Positions 1-9,775 of a stretch of DNA of 64,000 nucleotides are shown here, in pieces (the stretch's first letter is position 1; each line of letters begins with the position of its first letter). This DNA is from Flavobacteriaceae bacterium. Lineage in GTDB: Bacteria > Bacteroidota > Bacteroidia > Flavobacteriales > Flavobacteriaceae. Made by a program: the position numbers and the translations under genes. The stretch covers positions 62,001 through 126,000 of the forward strand of contig JABXHN010000016.1 of NCBI GenBank assembly GCA_013373635.1, written 5' to 3'. Below the pieces are notes generated by a model, which did no database searches, had not been told where the DNA came from, and saw only the letters and a list, made by a program, of their open reading frames with translations.

Positions 1-1023
1 GGTAGACGTCTTAGTTTAGATTTAGCAGATGTGGAAGCATTAAAAAAGGCTATTCCAGAAATTAAAGACATCGCTCCTAGAAATGCTCAAGGTAATTTTG
101 GTACTTCTTCCTCAAGAGTTGTCCATGGTCCAAAGAACGGTCAGTATACCATTTATGCAGACTATCCTGATTTTGCTAATATTATGGCAATGGAAATCTA
201 TGATGGTGGTCGATTCATCAATCATGAGGATATTGAGCAAAGCAGAAAAGTATGTGTGCTTGGAGAGCGATCAAAAGCTGAATTATTTGATGAAGATGAA
301 GATCCGATTGGAGCCTATGTTAAAATTGACGATGTGTATTTTCAGGTGATAGGTGTCAATAAATACAACAATTCAATAAACTTTAATAACGATAGTGATA
401 TCTATATTCCATTTAGCACCTTTAAAAAACTCTATAATACAGGTGAAAAAGTAGGGTATTTTATCGTAGCAGCTTATGATGATGCTGATGTAGTGCAAGT
501 AGAAAAAGATGTTAAAGCTACGTTGAAACGAAGACACCGAGTGTCTCCTGATGATGAACGTGCTTTTGGAGGTTTTAATCTTGGAGAAATTTTTAATCGT
601 TTTATGGGATTTGCAGAAGGGATGACCTTTTTGTCATTGATTGTTGGAATTGCAACTATTTTGGCGGGAGTGATCGGAATTGGAAATATCTTATTGATTT
701 CAGTTAAAGAACGAACCAAGGAAATAGGTGTTCGCAGAGCCTTAGGAGCGACTCCAGGTGAGGTGAAGACCTTGATTATACTAGAATCAATATTTTTAAC
801 AGTTGTAGCTGGAATCTTTGGAATTGTACTTGGAGCAATGGTCCTCAATGCTGTAGGTGCCATGACTGAAGGTGGAGATTTCCCCTATGCCAACCCTACA
901 GTCCCCATACCCTATGTATTAGGAGCTATGGCAATAATGATATTACTGGGAACTTTAATTGGAATGATACCCGCTCAAAGAGCAGTTAGTATCAAACCTA
1001 TTGATGCCTTAAGAGAAGAATAA
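1..1023 (+). CDS. ABC transporter permease, MacB/FtsX family (5' truncated by window edge)
   Basis: Frame is open from base 1; MacB_PCD-like periplasmic region followed by FtsX TM core 'ILLISVKERTKEIGVRRALGATPGEV'; followed by adaptor and TolC-like genes. Confidence 0.9.
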   Translation, partial: GRRLSLDLADVEALKKAIPEIKDIAPRNAQGNFGTSSSRVVHGPKNGQYTIYADYPDFANIMAMEIYDGGRFINHEDIEQSRKVCVLGERSKAELFDEDEDPIGAYVKIDDVYFQVIGVNKYNNSINFNNDSDIYIPFSTFKKLYNTGEKVGYFIVAAYDDADVVQVEKDVKATLKRRHRVSPDDERAFGGFNLGEIFNRFMGFAEGMTFLSLIVGIATILAGVIGIGNILLISVKERTKEIGVRRALGATPGEVKTLIILESIFLTVVAGIFGIVLGAMVLNAVGAMTEGGDFPYANPTVPIPYVLGAMAIMILLGTLIGMIPAQRAVSIKPIDALREE

Positions 1024-1066
1024 AAATAAACAAGAACAAAAGTACCTTTATAAATAATAAATAAAA

Positions 1067-2206
1067 ATGAAAAAAGTTTTAAAATACGCAGGGATTACGA
1101 TTGGATCAATTGCCATCTTATGGGCAGCTGCCTTTTTTATCAAATCCAATTCAAAATCAGCCATTGTTTATGAAACGACACAGGCTTTTATTTCTGATGT
1201 TGAAAGAAAAACAGTAGCTACTGGAAAAGTTATTCCTGAGGACGAAGTAGAAATCAAACCTCAAATCTCTGGAATTATCGATGAAATATTTCTTGATGAA
1301 GGGGTTCAAGTTAAAGCAGGAGATCTGATTGCTAGAGTTAAGGTTGTTCCAAATGAACAAACCTTAAACCAAGCATTGATGCGTGTAAAATCTAGTGAGG
1401 TTAACTTAGCTAATGCTGAAATCGAATTTGATCGCAACAAAAAACTATACGAAAAAAAGGTAATTTCTACTCAGGAATACCTTTCACAAAAGCTCAGCTA
1501 TGATCAAGCAGTCTTAACCTTAGAGGATGCTAAATCAAATTATGAAATCATCAAATTAGGTTCTACTGGAGGTTCTTCAACAGCTAATACCAATATTAGA
1601 GCGACTATTGCAGGAACCATTCTTGAAATTCCAGTAAAAGAGGGAGATCAGGTAATTCTTTCCAATACTTTTAATGCAGGTACTACTATTGCAACAATTG
1701 CAGATATGAACCATATGATATTTGAAGGTAAAGTCGATGAAGGTGAAGTTGGTAAACTCAAAGAGGGAATGCCTCTTGATATCAGTCTAGGAGCCTTAGA
1801 AGATGTCAACTTAAAAGCAACATTGCGTTTTATTGCTCCAAAAGGAGTTGAAGAACAAGGTGCTGTAAAGTTTAAAATTGAAGGTGATGTAGAAATAGAT
1901 GGCGATAATTTTATCAGAGCTGGTTATTCTGCTAACGCATCATTGGTTTTAGAACGTAAGGAAGGAATTTTAGTAATTCCAGAAGCGGTATTGCAATTTG
2001 ATAAGAAAACAGACAAGCCATTTGTTGAGGTGGAGACAGAAGATCAGAAATTTGAACGCAGAGATGTAGAAATTGGAATTTCTGATGGTTTAAAAGTTGA
2101 AATCATTTCTGGAGTTACCGAGGATGATAAAATCAAAGTGTGGAATAAGACAGAGCCTTTAAAAATAGGTGATGAAGAAGAGGAAGAAGAAGATAAAGAT
2201 AATTAA
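1067..2206 (+). CDS. Efflux periplasmic adaptor subunit (MacA/HlyD family)
   Basis: N-terminal TM, 'VATGKVIPEDEVEIKPQISGIIDEIFLDEGVQVKAGDLIARV' biotinyl-lipoyl-like motif; acidic C-terminal tail GDEEEEEEDKDN. Confidence 0.9.
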   Translation: MKKVLKYAGITIGSIAILWAAAFFIKSNSKSAIVYETTQAFISDVERKTVATGKVIPEDEVEIKPQISGIIDEIFLDEGVQVKAGDLIARVKVVPNEQTLNQALMRVKSSEVNLANAEIEFDRNKKLYEKKVISTQEYLSQKLSYDQAVLTLEDAKSNYEIIKLGSTGGSSTANTNIRATIAGTILEIPVKEGDQVILSNTFNAGTTIATIADMNHMIFEGKVDEGEVGKLKEGMPLDISLGALEDVNLKATLRFIAPKGVEEQGAVKFKIEGDVEIDGDNFIRAGYSANASLVLERKEGILVIPEAVLQFDKKTDKPFVEVETEDQKFERRDVEIGISDGLKVEIISGVTEDDKIKVWNKTEPLKIGDEEEEEEDKDN

Positions 2207-2224
2207 TTGCATAAACTCAATAAA

Positions 2225-3568
2225 ATGACAAATAGAGTTAAAATATTTAGCATCATCTGCTTATTAACTACTACTATTACATTCGCTCAAAAGAAATGGA
2301 CTCTTGAAGAATGTATCGTGTACGCAGAGGAAAACAACTTGAGTTTAGCACAGTTTGAACTTGATTATGAAAATTCATCTTTAGAAAAATTAGATGCTAT
2401 TGGTAATTTCTTGCCTAGCTTAAACGCATCGATGAGTACTTCGGGAAATACGGGTTTGGCATTAGATCCTACGACAAATACCCTTGTGAGTAAAACCATA
2501 CTTTCAGCAGGTGGAGATCTATCAGCATCTATGACCATTTTCGATGGACTAAGGAATCAAAATAGACTCAGAAGAGCCCAGATGAGTCAATTAGCTTCTC
2601 AATACCGATTGGATAACCTTAAAGACGATATCAGATTAGCAGTTGCAAATGCTTATTTGCAAATTCTATCTTCAAAAGAAGCCTTTAATGTGGTTCAAGC
2701 TCAGTTAATGATCTCTATGCAGGATTTAGAGCGCTCTAAAGCGCTTAACACCTCAGGAGTCGTTCCATTGGGTGATGTGTTAGAGATCGAAGCTCAGGTA
2801 GCTTCTCAAGAGCAGCAATTGGTTAATGCAGCAAATAACGTATTGATTTCAAAAATAGGTTTAGCACAATTATTACAAATTACCGACTATGATAATTTTG
2901 ATGTTGCTGATACGATTGTTGAGATCACTGAGAGTGATATTTTAAATCACAGTCCTAAAGAGATTTACAACAAAGCTCTGGCCTTTAGATCTGATATTAA
3001 ATTAGCGGAAGTCAATGTCGATATCGCTAAAAAGGATTTAGATATTGCTAAGGGATCTCGTTCTCCTAGTATAGGAGCTTTTATCAATTACAACACTCGA
3101 TACTCTGATCAGAATTTCGATCCATTAACTGGTGATTTAATTTCATTAAGAGAACAGCTATATTCCAATGATGGTATTTCGTATGGAGCTCGTATGAGTA
3201 TTCCAATCTTTAACCGTTTTAGTGTTCAAAACTCTGTTAAAAGATCGGAAATCAATGTGCTAAAATCCAAATTACAACTCAATCAACAGAAGCTAGATTT
3301 AGAATCCAATGTCAATCAAGCCTATGCTGATGTTGAAGGGAATTACAAATCGTTTGTTGCTGCAGAAAAAGCACTTAAGGCTAGACAGACTGCTTTTATT
3401 TATTCAAAAGAGCGTTTTGATGTGGGTCTTATGAATGCTTTTGATTTTTCTCAGGCTCAATCTAGAGTCGATAATGCACAGGCAGAATACATTCGATCCA
3501 AGTACAATTATATCTTTAAATTAAAAGTCTTAGAGTACTATTATGGATTACCTTTGTCCATGGATTAA
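2225..3568 (+). CDS. TolC family outer membrane efflux protein
   Basis: Signal peptide, OEP repeats; ATG at 2225 is preferred over the TTG at 2207. Confidence 0.88.
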   Translation: MTNRVKIFSIICLLTTTITFAQKKWTLEECIVYAEENNLSLAQFELDYENSSLEKLDAIGNFLPSLNASMSTSGNTGLALDPTTNTLVSKTILSAGGDLSASMTIFDGLRNQNRLRRAQMSQLASQYRLDNLKDDIRLAVANAYLQILSSKEAFNVVQAQLMISMQDLERSKALNTSGVVPLGDVLEIEAQVASQEQQLVNAANNVLISKIGLAQLLQITDYDNFDVADTIVEITESDILNHSPKEIYNKALAFRSDIKLAEVNVDIAKKDLDIAKGSRSPSIGAFINYNTRYSDQNFDPLTGDLISLREQLYSNDGISYGARMSIPIFNRFSVQNSVKRSEINVLKSKLQLNQQKLDLESNVNQAYADVEGNYKSFVAAEKALKARQTAFIYSKERFDVGLMNAFDFSQAQSRVDNAQAEYIRSKYNYIFKLKVLEYYYGLPLSMD

Positions 3569-3581
3569 TTATTAGATTTTA

Positions 3582-4259
3582 ATGATTTTAAATATTGAAA
3601 CTTCTACGACTAATTGCTCCGTATCTATTGCTGATAAGGGGCAATTAATCGTTTTAAAAGAGCTCAATTCAAAAGAATATTCTCATGCAGAACAGTTGCA
3701 TCTCTTTATAGAAGAGGTGATTGAAGAGGCTGGAATTCACAAAGAGGATTTAAGTGCGATTGCTGTGAGTAAGGGGCCTGGATCTTATACAGGTCTTCGA
3801 ATAGGTGTCTCTGCAGCTAAGGGACTTTGTTTTGCATTAGATCTACCGCTCATCAGTGTGTCTACACTTCAAGCGATGGCAAAACAAGTCAAAGCAGTTG
3901 ATGATGAACTCATTGTATCCCTATTAGACGCTAGAAGAGATGAGGTGTATATGAGTGCTTACGACTCGGAATTCAATGTCAAAAGCCCAGTTGAAGCTAA
4001 AGTGATTGAAAGTGATAGCTTTGATCGATTTAAGGATGTTTCAAAGGTCTATTTTATAGGTCCAGGTGCTGAAAAATGTGAACGCATATCACAAATGCAA
4101 AATGCGATCTATCTCAAAGAGGCAGTTCCATCTGCAAGGGAAATGGTATTCCTTTCTTGGAATAAATTCCAAAAAGATGACTTTGAAGATGTCGCTTACT
4201 TTGAGCCTTTTTATCTCAAAGACTTTGTAGTGACTACCAAAAAGAAAAAAACAGCTTAA
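3582..4259 (+). CDS. tsaB: tRNA threonylcarbamoyladenosine biosynthesis protein TsaB
   Basis: 'ILNIETSTTNCSVSIA...VSKGPGSYTGLRIGVSAAKGLCFAL' TsaB/YeaZ signature. Confidence 0.94.
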   Translation: MILNIETSTTNCSVSIADKGQLIVLKELNSKEYSHAEQLHLFIEEVIEEAGIHKEDLSAIAVSKGPGSYTGLRIGVSAAKGLCFALDLPLISVSTLQAMAKQVKAVDDELIVSLLDARRDEVYMSAYDSEFNVKSPVEAKVIESDSFDRFKDVSKVYFIGPGAEKCERISQMQNAIYLKEAVPSAREMVFLSWNKFQKDDFEDVAYFEPFYLKDFVVTTKKKKTA

Positions 4260-5095
4260 TCGATAGCGTGAACCACTCGTTGTGGGAATGGAATCTCAAT
4301 ACCTTCCTCGTCAAATCTGCCTTTAAGATTTTCTAGCATATCGAAGTGAGCTGCCCAAAAGTCTTCGTTTTTAGCCCAAAAACGCAAGGATAGATCAACT
4401 GAACTATCACCTAAGTTTGCAACAAAAACAGCTGGTTCAGGATCGTTTAAGATACGCTCGTCTTTCTCGCAGAGTTCGAGTAGTATTTCCTTAGCTTTTT
4501 TAATATTGGAACTGTATCCAATCCCTACTTCAATTTTATCTCTTCGCAAGTCTTCAGCGTTGTAATTGACTATGGTGTGATTGGAAAGGTCACCGTTTGG
4601 AATGATTGCTGATTGATTACCGAAGGTGTTGATCTTGGTTGTAAAAATGGTAATTTCTTTTACAGTACCACTGACACCTTGTGCCTCTATATAATCACCA
4701 ACTTTAAATGGTTTGAATACTAAGATAAGTACTCCACCTGCGAAATTTGAAAGAGATCCTTGTAGTGCTAATCCAACTGCTAAACCAGCGGCACCAACTA
4801 CTGCAACTAGTGAAGATGATTGAACTCCAAGTTGTGTAATCACTAAAACAAAGAGTACTCCTTTGAGTGAAATATTAATAAAACTAGCTAAAAAAGTTTC
4901 AAGAGTTTCATCGTAATCTTTTCGATCGAAAAATCGCTTAACGATTCTATTGATAAAACGTACGACATACATTCCGACAAAAAATATCAGTGCAGCTTTA
5001 ATAAGATTAGGACCTATTTCTAAAGCCAGTAAATAGGCTTGTTCTAAAAACTGTTTTAATTTGCTGGGTTCTAAATACGATTGAATCTGTTCCAT
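4256..5095 (-). CDS. Small-conductance mechanosensitive channel, MscS family
   Basis: 'VVGAAGLAVGLALQGSLSNFAGGVLILVFKPFKVGDYIEAQGVSGTVKEI' MscS pore/beta-domain motif. Confidence 0.93.
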   Translation of the reverse strand: MEQIQSYLEPSKLKQFLEQAYLLALEIGPNLIKAALIFFVGMYVVRFINRIVKRFFDRKDYDETLETFLASFINISLKGVLFVLVITQLGVQSSSLVAVVGAAGLAVGLALQGSLSNFAGGVLILVFKPFKVGDYIEAQGVSGTVKEITIFTTKINTFGNQSAIIPNGDLSNHTIVNYNAEDLRRDKIEVGIGYSSNIKKAKEILLELCEKDERILNDPEPAVFVANLGDSSVDLSLRFWAKNEDFWAAHFDMLENLKGRFDEEGIEIPFPQRVVHAID

Positions 5096-5154
5096 AAAAT
5101 ACTTGTTTAGAGCTTAAAAATACTTAAAAATATGATATGAGTATTAAATGAAAA

Positions 5155-6024
5155 TTATCCGTTAATGGCAACCACTTCAGAGATTTGATCACCGAGTATA
5201 TTCTTTAACATTCCCTCAATTCCATTTTTGAGGGTTATAGTTGAAGAAGGACATCCACTACAAGCACCTTGAAGAATAACACTAACGACTTTAGTATCGG
5301 TATCGTAATTGCTAAAGACAATATTTCCCCCATCACTTGCTACTGCAGGTTTTACTTCTTTGTCGATAATGTCAAAGATTTGTCTGCTAATATCATCCAT
5401 TTGATCAACTGCTCTTAGTTGTGCAGCTTCTTCAACAGCTTGTTTTCCACTAGCGATAAACGCTCTTATGAGTTCTCGAAGCTCCGTGGTAACATCTTCC
5501 CAATTAGCGATGTCGTATTTGGTGATGGAAACATAGTTGACATCCATGAAAATTTCTTTTACATAGGGAAGCATGAATAATTCTTTCGCTAGGGGAGCCT
5601 CTTTAGCTTCATCGATATTCTTGTATTCAAATACAGAAGGTACAATCGGTTTGTTAGCTACGAACTTCATCGTTGCTGGGTTAGGTGTATTTTCTATATA
5701 AACGGTTATGGCTTGTTTTGCAGCTGATTCTTCAACTACAACAATTTCACCAGAATTTAAATAATCTTCTAATTGTTCTTTAACTTCTTCTTGTACGTCT
5801 TCCCATTCAACCATGTCAAACTTTTGAATTCCAATAAAAGTCGAAGAGAGGTAAACTGCCTTTACGAATGGCAAAAAGAATAATTGTTTTGCCAAAGGAG
5901 AATTCACAGCTTCATCGATATTGTTGAATTCGTAATTCTTATTAGGAGATATAAACCCTGTAGACTCAAACTTTACAATGCTTGGGTGTTTGGTTGGAAC
6001 GATAGTTATATTGTGTTTTTTCAT
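5155..6024 (-). CDS. NifU/Nfu family Fe-S scaffold with two tandem Nfu N-terminal domains and a C-terminal NifU domain
   Basis: Internal duplication of the ~90-aa Nfu_N domain; C-terminal 'GACSGCPSSTITLKNGIE' CxxC. Confidence 0.92.
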   Translation of the reverse strand: MKKHNITIVPTKHPSIVKFESTGFISPNKNYEFNNIDEAVNSPLAKQLFFLPFVKAVYLSSTFIGIQKFDMVEWEDVQEEVKEQLEDYLNSGEIVVVEESAAKQAITVYIENTPNPATMKFVANKPIVPSVFEYKNIDEAKEAPLAKELFMLPYVKEIFMDVNYVSITKYDIANWEDVTTELRELIRAFIASGKQAVEEAAQLRAVDQMDDISRQIFDIIDKEVKPAVASDGGNIVFSNYDTDTKVVSVILQGACSGCPSSTITLKNGIEGMLKNILGDQISEVVAING

Positions 6025-6124
6025 GATCTAATTTTGTGCAAAATTACAAACAATTCACTGAATAGACTCTTAAAGAATCCCCAAAATCAAAGAATCGATT
6101 ATCTTTGTATCAGAATAGAAGATT

Positions 6125-6637
6125 ATGATTGTCAAATCACTTTTAGAAAAAACACCTCAGTGGGGAAGTGAATGTTTCTTTGCAGAAAACGCAGTCCTTA
6201 TTGGAGATCTTGAAATGGGTGACCAATGCTCGGTATGGTACAATGCTGTCATAAGAGCTGATGTCAATTTCATACGTATGGGTAACAAGGTCAATGTGCA
6301 AGATGGAGCAGTGATTCACTGTACTTATCAAAAGTATCCTACCATCATCGGAAACAATGTATCGATTGGTCACAATGCTTTGGTGCACGGATGTACGATC
6401 AAAGACAATGTACTCATCGGAATGGGTAGTATCGTTATGGATGACTGTGTGGTAGAAGAAAATTCAATTATCGCTGCAGGAGCAGTTCTCACAAAAGGCA
6501 CTCATGTTCCATCAGGTTCGGTCTTTGCTGGAGTTCCTGCAAAAAAAATAAAAGATATTGATGAGAATCTTTCCAAAGGAGAAATTCAGCGTATCGCAGA
6601 CAATTATATCAAGTATTCAAGCTGGTATCAACAATAA
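6125..6637 (+). CDS. Gamma carbonic anhydrase family protein (left-handed beta-helix)
   Basis: Hexapeptide repeats, 'SIGHNALVHGCTIKDNVLIGMGSIVMDDCVV'. Confidence 0.92.
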   Translation: MIVKSLLEKTPQWGSECFFAENAVLIGDLEMGDQCSVWYNAVIRADVNFIRMGNKVNVQDGAVIHCTYQKYPTIIGNNVSIGHNALVHGCTIKDNVLIGMGSIVMDDCVVEENSIIAAGAVLTKGTHVPSGSVFAGVPAKKIKDIDENLSKGEIQRIADNYIKYSSWYQQ

Positions 6638-6656
6638 ATAAAACCAACATAACTAC

Positions 6657-7541
6657 ATGAAAGCATATGTATTTCCAGGTCAGGGAGCTCAATTTCCAGG
6701 AATGGCCAAAGATCTTTACGAAAACTACGATATCGCAAAGGCGATGTTTGAAAAAGCCAATGAAATTTTAGGATTTTCAATTACTGATGTGATGTTTGAA
6801 GGCAGTAAGGAAGATCTTCAACAAACCAAAGTAACGCAACCTGCTATTTTTCTTCACTCTGTAGTACTAAGTGCTATTTTAGGAGAACGTTTTAAGCCAG
6901 ATATGGTTGCTGGACATTCATTGGGAGAGTTCTCAGCTTTAGTAGCTAACAAAACATTGGTTTTTGAAGATGCTCTTAAGCTCGTTTATCAAAGAGCCTT
7001 AGCAATGCAAGCTGCTTGTGAAGCAACTAAGGGAACCATGGCTGCGGTATTAGGACTAGAAGATAAAGTTGTTGAAGAGGTTTGTGAAGCGACTACTGGA
7101 GTGGTGGTTGCAGCAAATTATAACTGTCCAGGTCAATTAGTGATCTCTGGAGCCATCGATCCAGTTACTCAGGCCTGTGAATCTTTAAAAGAAGCTGGTG
7201 CTCGTAGAGCGCTCTTATTACCTGTAGGTGGAGCATTTCATTCACCACTTATGGAACCTGCAAGAGAAGATTTAGCAAAAGCCATAGCAGAGACAGAGTT
7301 TCATACGCCTATTTGTCCAGTATATCAAAACACAGTAGCAGCTGCAGTATCTGATCCAAATCAAATTAAAGAGAATTTAATTGCTCAGCTTACAGCTCCC
7401 GTAAAATGGACTCAGTCAGTTCGAGCGATGATTACTGATGGAGCTAGTGAATTTATCGAAGTAGGACCTGGTAAAGTACTTCAGGGATTGGTTAAAAAAA
7501 TCAATTCTGAAGCTGAGGCTTCATCTGCTACTTTAGAATAG
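6657..7541 (+). CDS. fabD: Malonyl-CoA:ACP transacylase FabD
   Basis: 'FPGQGAQFPGM', 'GHSLGEFSAL', 'GGAFHSPLM'. Confidence 0.96.
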   Translation: MKAYVFPGQGAQFPGMAKDLYENYDIAKAMFEKANEILGFSITDVMFEGSKEDLQQTKVTQPAIFLHSVVLSAILGERFKPDMVAGHSLGEFSALVANKTLVFEDALKLVYQRALAMQAACEATKGTMAAVLGLEDKVVEEVCEATTGVVVAANYNCPGQLVISGAIDPVTQACESLKEAGARRALLLPVGGAFHSPLMEPAREDLAKAIAETEFHTPICPVYQNTVAAAVSDPNQIKENLIAQLTAPVKWTQSVRAMITDGASEFIEVGPGKVLQGLVKKINSEAEASSATLE

Positions 7542-8780
7542 CAATACATAGAAATAATAGAGCGCAAAAAGCGACAAAAATACAATACCTGCATAACTCA
7601 ATCGTTGCAATCCTTTGCTCGGTCTAAGTTCTGTGGGTATTTTTTTATCAATGACCAAAGAGTGATTTAGGAGACCTATACCAGGAGCCATCATAAAGGA
7701 TACAAAAGTGGCCAATGCTACCAAGAACCCCATATTAGCACCAAAGAAATAGACTACTGAAAAACTTACGATCATATGTACCACAAAAAATACATTTAGT
7801 AAGGATTTTTTAGGTGTTTTGCGATTTAAAAATAAGAATTTGACTGTGTCTACACTAATTCTTGCTAGGGCATCATGCGCTGTCATACAGGAGCTAAACA
7901 TGGTAGCAAAGGCAGCTAGTGCAATAAAGAAATAAGCCCAGTCTCCTATATGTTGAGTGAATAAAGTAATAAGTTGATCGGCAAAGACCACAGAGCTTCC
8001 ACTCATTTCATTTCCGGTTCCAAAAAGGGTAAGCCATCCAATAACCAAAAAGAAAAGAGAAAGAACAGCTGTTAGAATATACCCAAATTTAAATTCTGAT
8101 AGTGCCTCTTTAAGTGTTTCTTCTTTGTTGAGTTTTAGCTTTTCAATACTCCAAAGACTAACCCAGCTTGATGCTTCTACTGCTGTAGGCATCCAGCCCA
8201 TCAGCGATATTAAAAACAAGATCCCCGCTTCATTTAAAAAGGAAGGAGCTTCAAAATTGGATACCATCGGAGCTGGCCCTTTGTAAATAACCATGATAGT
8301 GGTAACAAAGAGTGATATAAACAAGAGTAAAACTATAAGTTTTAAACTTTGTTCTAAAAAGTAATAACGACCTATAATAAGTGCCAAAGTCACAAAGGCA
8401 AATAATCCAAAGGTAACCTCTAACATATGATCTCCGAGTAAAGGGAAGAGTCGAATAAGAAGTCCTGCTGTCACCGTATAAAGTGCTGCTAAAATGGTAA
8501 GGGCACTCATTATCGTTGCTAGTGTATATACCCAGAGATATCCTTTTCCTTTATCTAAATATCCTTCTAAAAGTGACTTTTTAGTGATGTTGGTAAAGCG
8601 TATTCCAAATTCAAAGAAGGGGTATTTAAATAAATTAGCAAGTAAAATAGGAATGACCATGATCCAGCCATAAGCGGCACCTGCCTTAGTAGATAGTACT
8701 AAATGAGAGGTTCCTATTGCCATAGAGGCAAATAAAATACCAGGACCAAGTCGTTTAATAAAGGTTTGTAGACTTCCCAT
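7533..8780 (-). CDS. Nramp-family divalent metal transporter (divergent)
   Basis: Multi-TM with Nramp-like fold signature, but TM1 reads IGTSH instead of DPGN. Confidence 0.8.
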   Translation of the reverse strand: MGSLQTFIKRLGPGILFASMAIGTSHLVLSTKAGAAYGWIMVIPILLANLFKYPFFEFGIRFTNITKKSLLEGYLDKGKGYLWVYTLATIMSALTILAALYTVTAGLLIRLFPLLGDHMLEVTFGLFAFVTLALIIGRYYFLEQSLKLIVLLLFISLFVTTIMVIYKGPAPMVSNFEAPSFLNEAGILFLISLMGWMPTAVEASSWVSLWSIEKLKLNKEETLKEALSEFKFGYILTAVLSLFFLVIGWLTLFGTGNEMSGSSVVFADQLITLFTQHIGDWAYFFIALAAFATMFSSCMTAHDALARISVDTVKFLFLNRKTPKKSLLNVFFVVHMIVSFSVVYFFGANMGFLVALATFVSFMMAPGIGLLNHSLVIDKKIPTELRPSKGLQRLSYAGIVFLSLFALYYFYVLLF

Positions 8781-8818
8781 AAATCAGTTTGTTTGATATG
8801 GGACTCAATTTAAGGAAA

Positions 8819-9775
8819 TTAACTTAAAATACGACTGACAATCTTTTGAGCGTGATCTCTTGAATTTTCGATAAACCACTTATGTGTCTCCATTCCACCA
8901 CAGATCACTCCAGCTAAAAACAATCCAGGAATGTTTGTTTCCATTGTCGATGGATCGTATGAAGGTTTAAGGTTTGACCCTTCTAGGTTGATTTGGGCCA
9001 TTTTTAAAAATTCAAAGTCTGGCAAATAACCAGTCATGGCAATTACAAAATCATTTTCGATTGTCTTAGGACTTCCATTTTCAAGGAAACTGATTTGATC
9101 AGGAGTAATCTCTGATACCTCAGCATTGTAATATGCCTTGATACTTCCTTCTTCAATTCTATTGAGAATATCGGGTCTTACCCAGTATTTAACTCTAGGT
9201 CCCACTTCAGGACCTCTGATGATAAGAGTAACTTCAGCTCCTTTGCGATAACAAGCAAGTGCAGCATCGATTGCAGAATTACTTGCACCGACAACCGCAA
9301 CTTTTTGATTGGAGTAGAGGTGGGCTTCTTTAAAGTAATGAGTCACCTTATTGAGCTCTTCGCCAGGAACATTCATCAGATTTGGAATGTCAAAAAAACC
9401 TGTAGCAATCACTACATTTTTAGCTTTGTAAGATTCTTTAGTCGTTTGAATGATAAAATTGTCCTCTTGTTTTTCAAGATGTACTACCTTTTCAAAAAGC
9501 TGAGGGGTGATTCCTCTTGATTCAACGACTCTTCTGTAATATTCCAAAGCTTCGTTTCTCTTAGGTTTAGATTCGATACTACAAAAAGGTATTTGATCTA
9601 ATTCTAATCGATCAGAGGAGGAAAAGAATTGCATCCCTAAGGGATAGTTGTATAGTGAATTCACTAAACACCCTTTATCGACCAAGATATAATCTAGGCC
9701 TTTGTGTTTAGCTTCTATGGCACAAGAAATTCCAATGGGTCCAGCTCCTATGATAAATAGATCAGTTGATCGCAT
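8819..9775 (-). CDS. ypdA: YpdA family putative bacillithiol disulfide reductase (FAD-dependent)
   Basis: 'DLFIIGAGPIGISCAIEAKHKGLDYILVDKG', 'VAVVGASNSAIDAAL', C-term 'GVICGGMETHKWFIENSRDHA'. Confidence 0.88.
   Translation of the reverse strand: MRSTDLFIIGAGPIGISCAIEAKHKGLDYILVDKGCLVNSLYNYPLGMQFFSSSDRLELDQIPFCSIESKPKRNEALEYYRRVVESRGITPQLFEKVVHLEKQEDNFIIQTTKESYKAKNVVIATGFFDIPNLMNVPGEELNKVTHYFKEAHLYSNQKVAVVGASNSAIDAALACYRKGAEVTLIIRGPEVGPRVKYWVRPDILNRIEEGSIKAYYNAEVSEITPDQISFLENGSPKTIENDFVIAMTGYLPDFEFLKMAQINLEGSNLKPSYDPSTMETNIPGLFLAGVICGGMETHKWFIENSRDHAQKIVSRILS

Noticed and set aside
474-863. 129-aa ORF on - strand
   Set aside because: Lies antisense to the ABC permease CDS; low-complexity Ser/Thr/Pro composition typical of shadow ORFs
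2130-2206. GAA/GAG-rich tract at the 3' end of the adaptor gene
   Set aside because: Simple acidic C-terminal tail, common low-complexity ending; not treated as a repeat element
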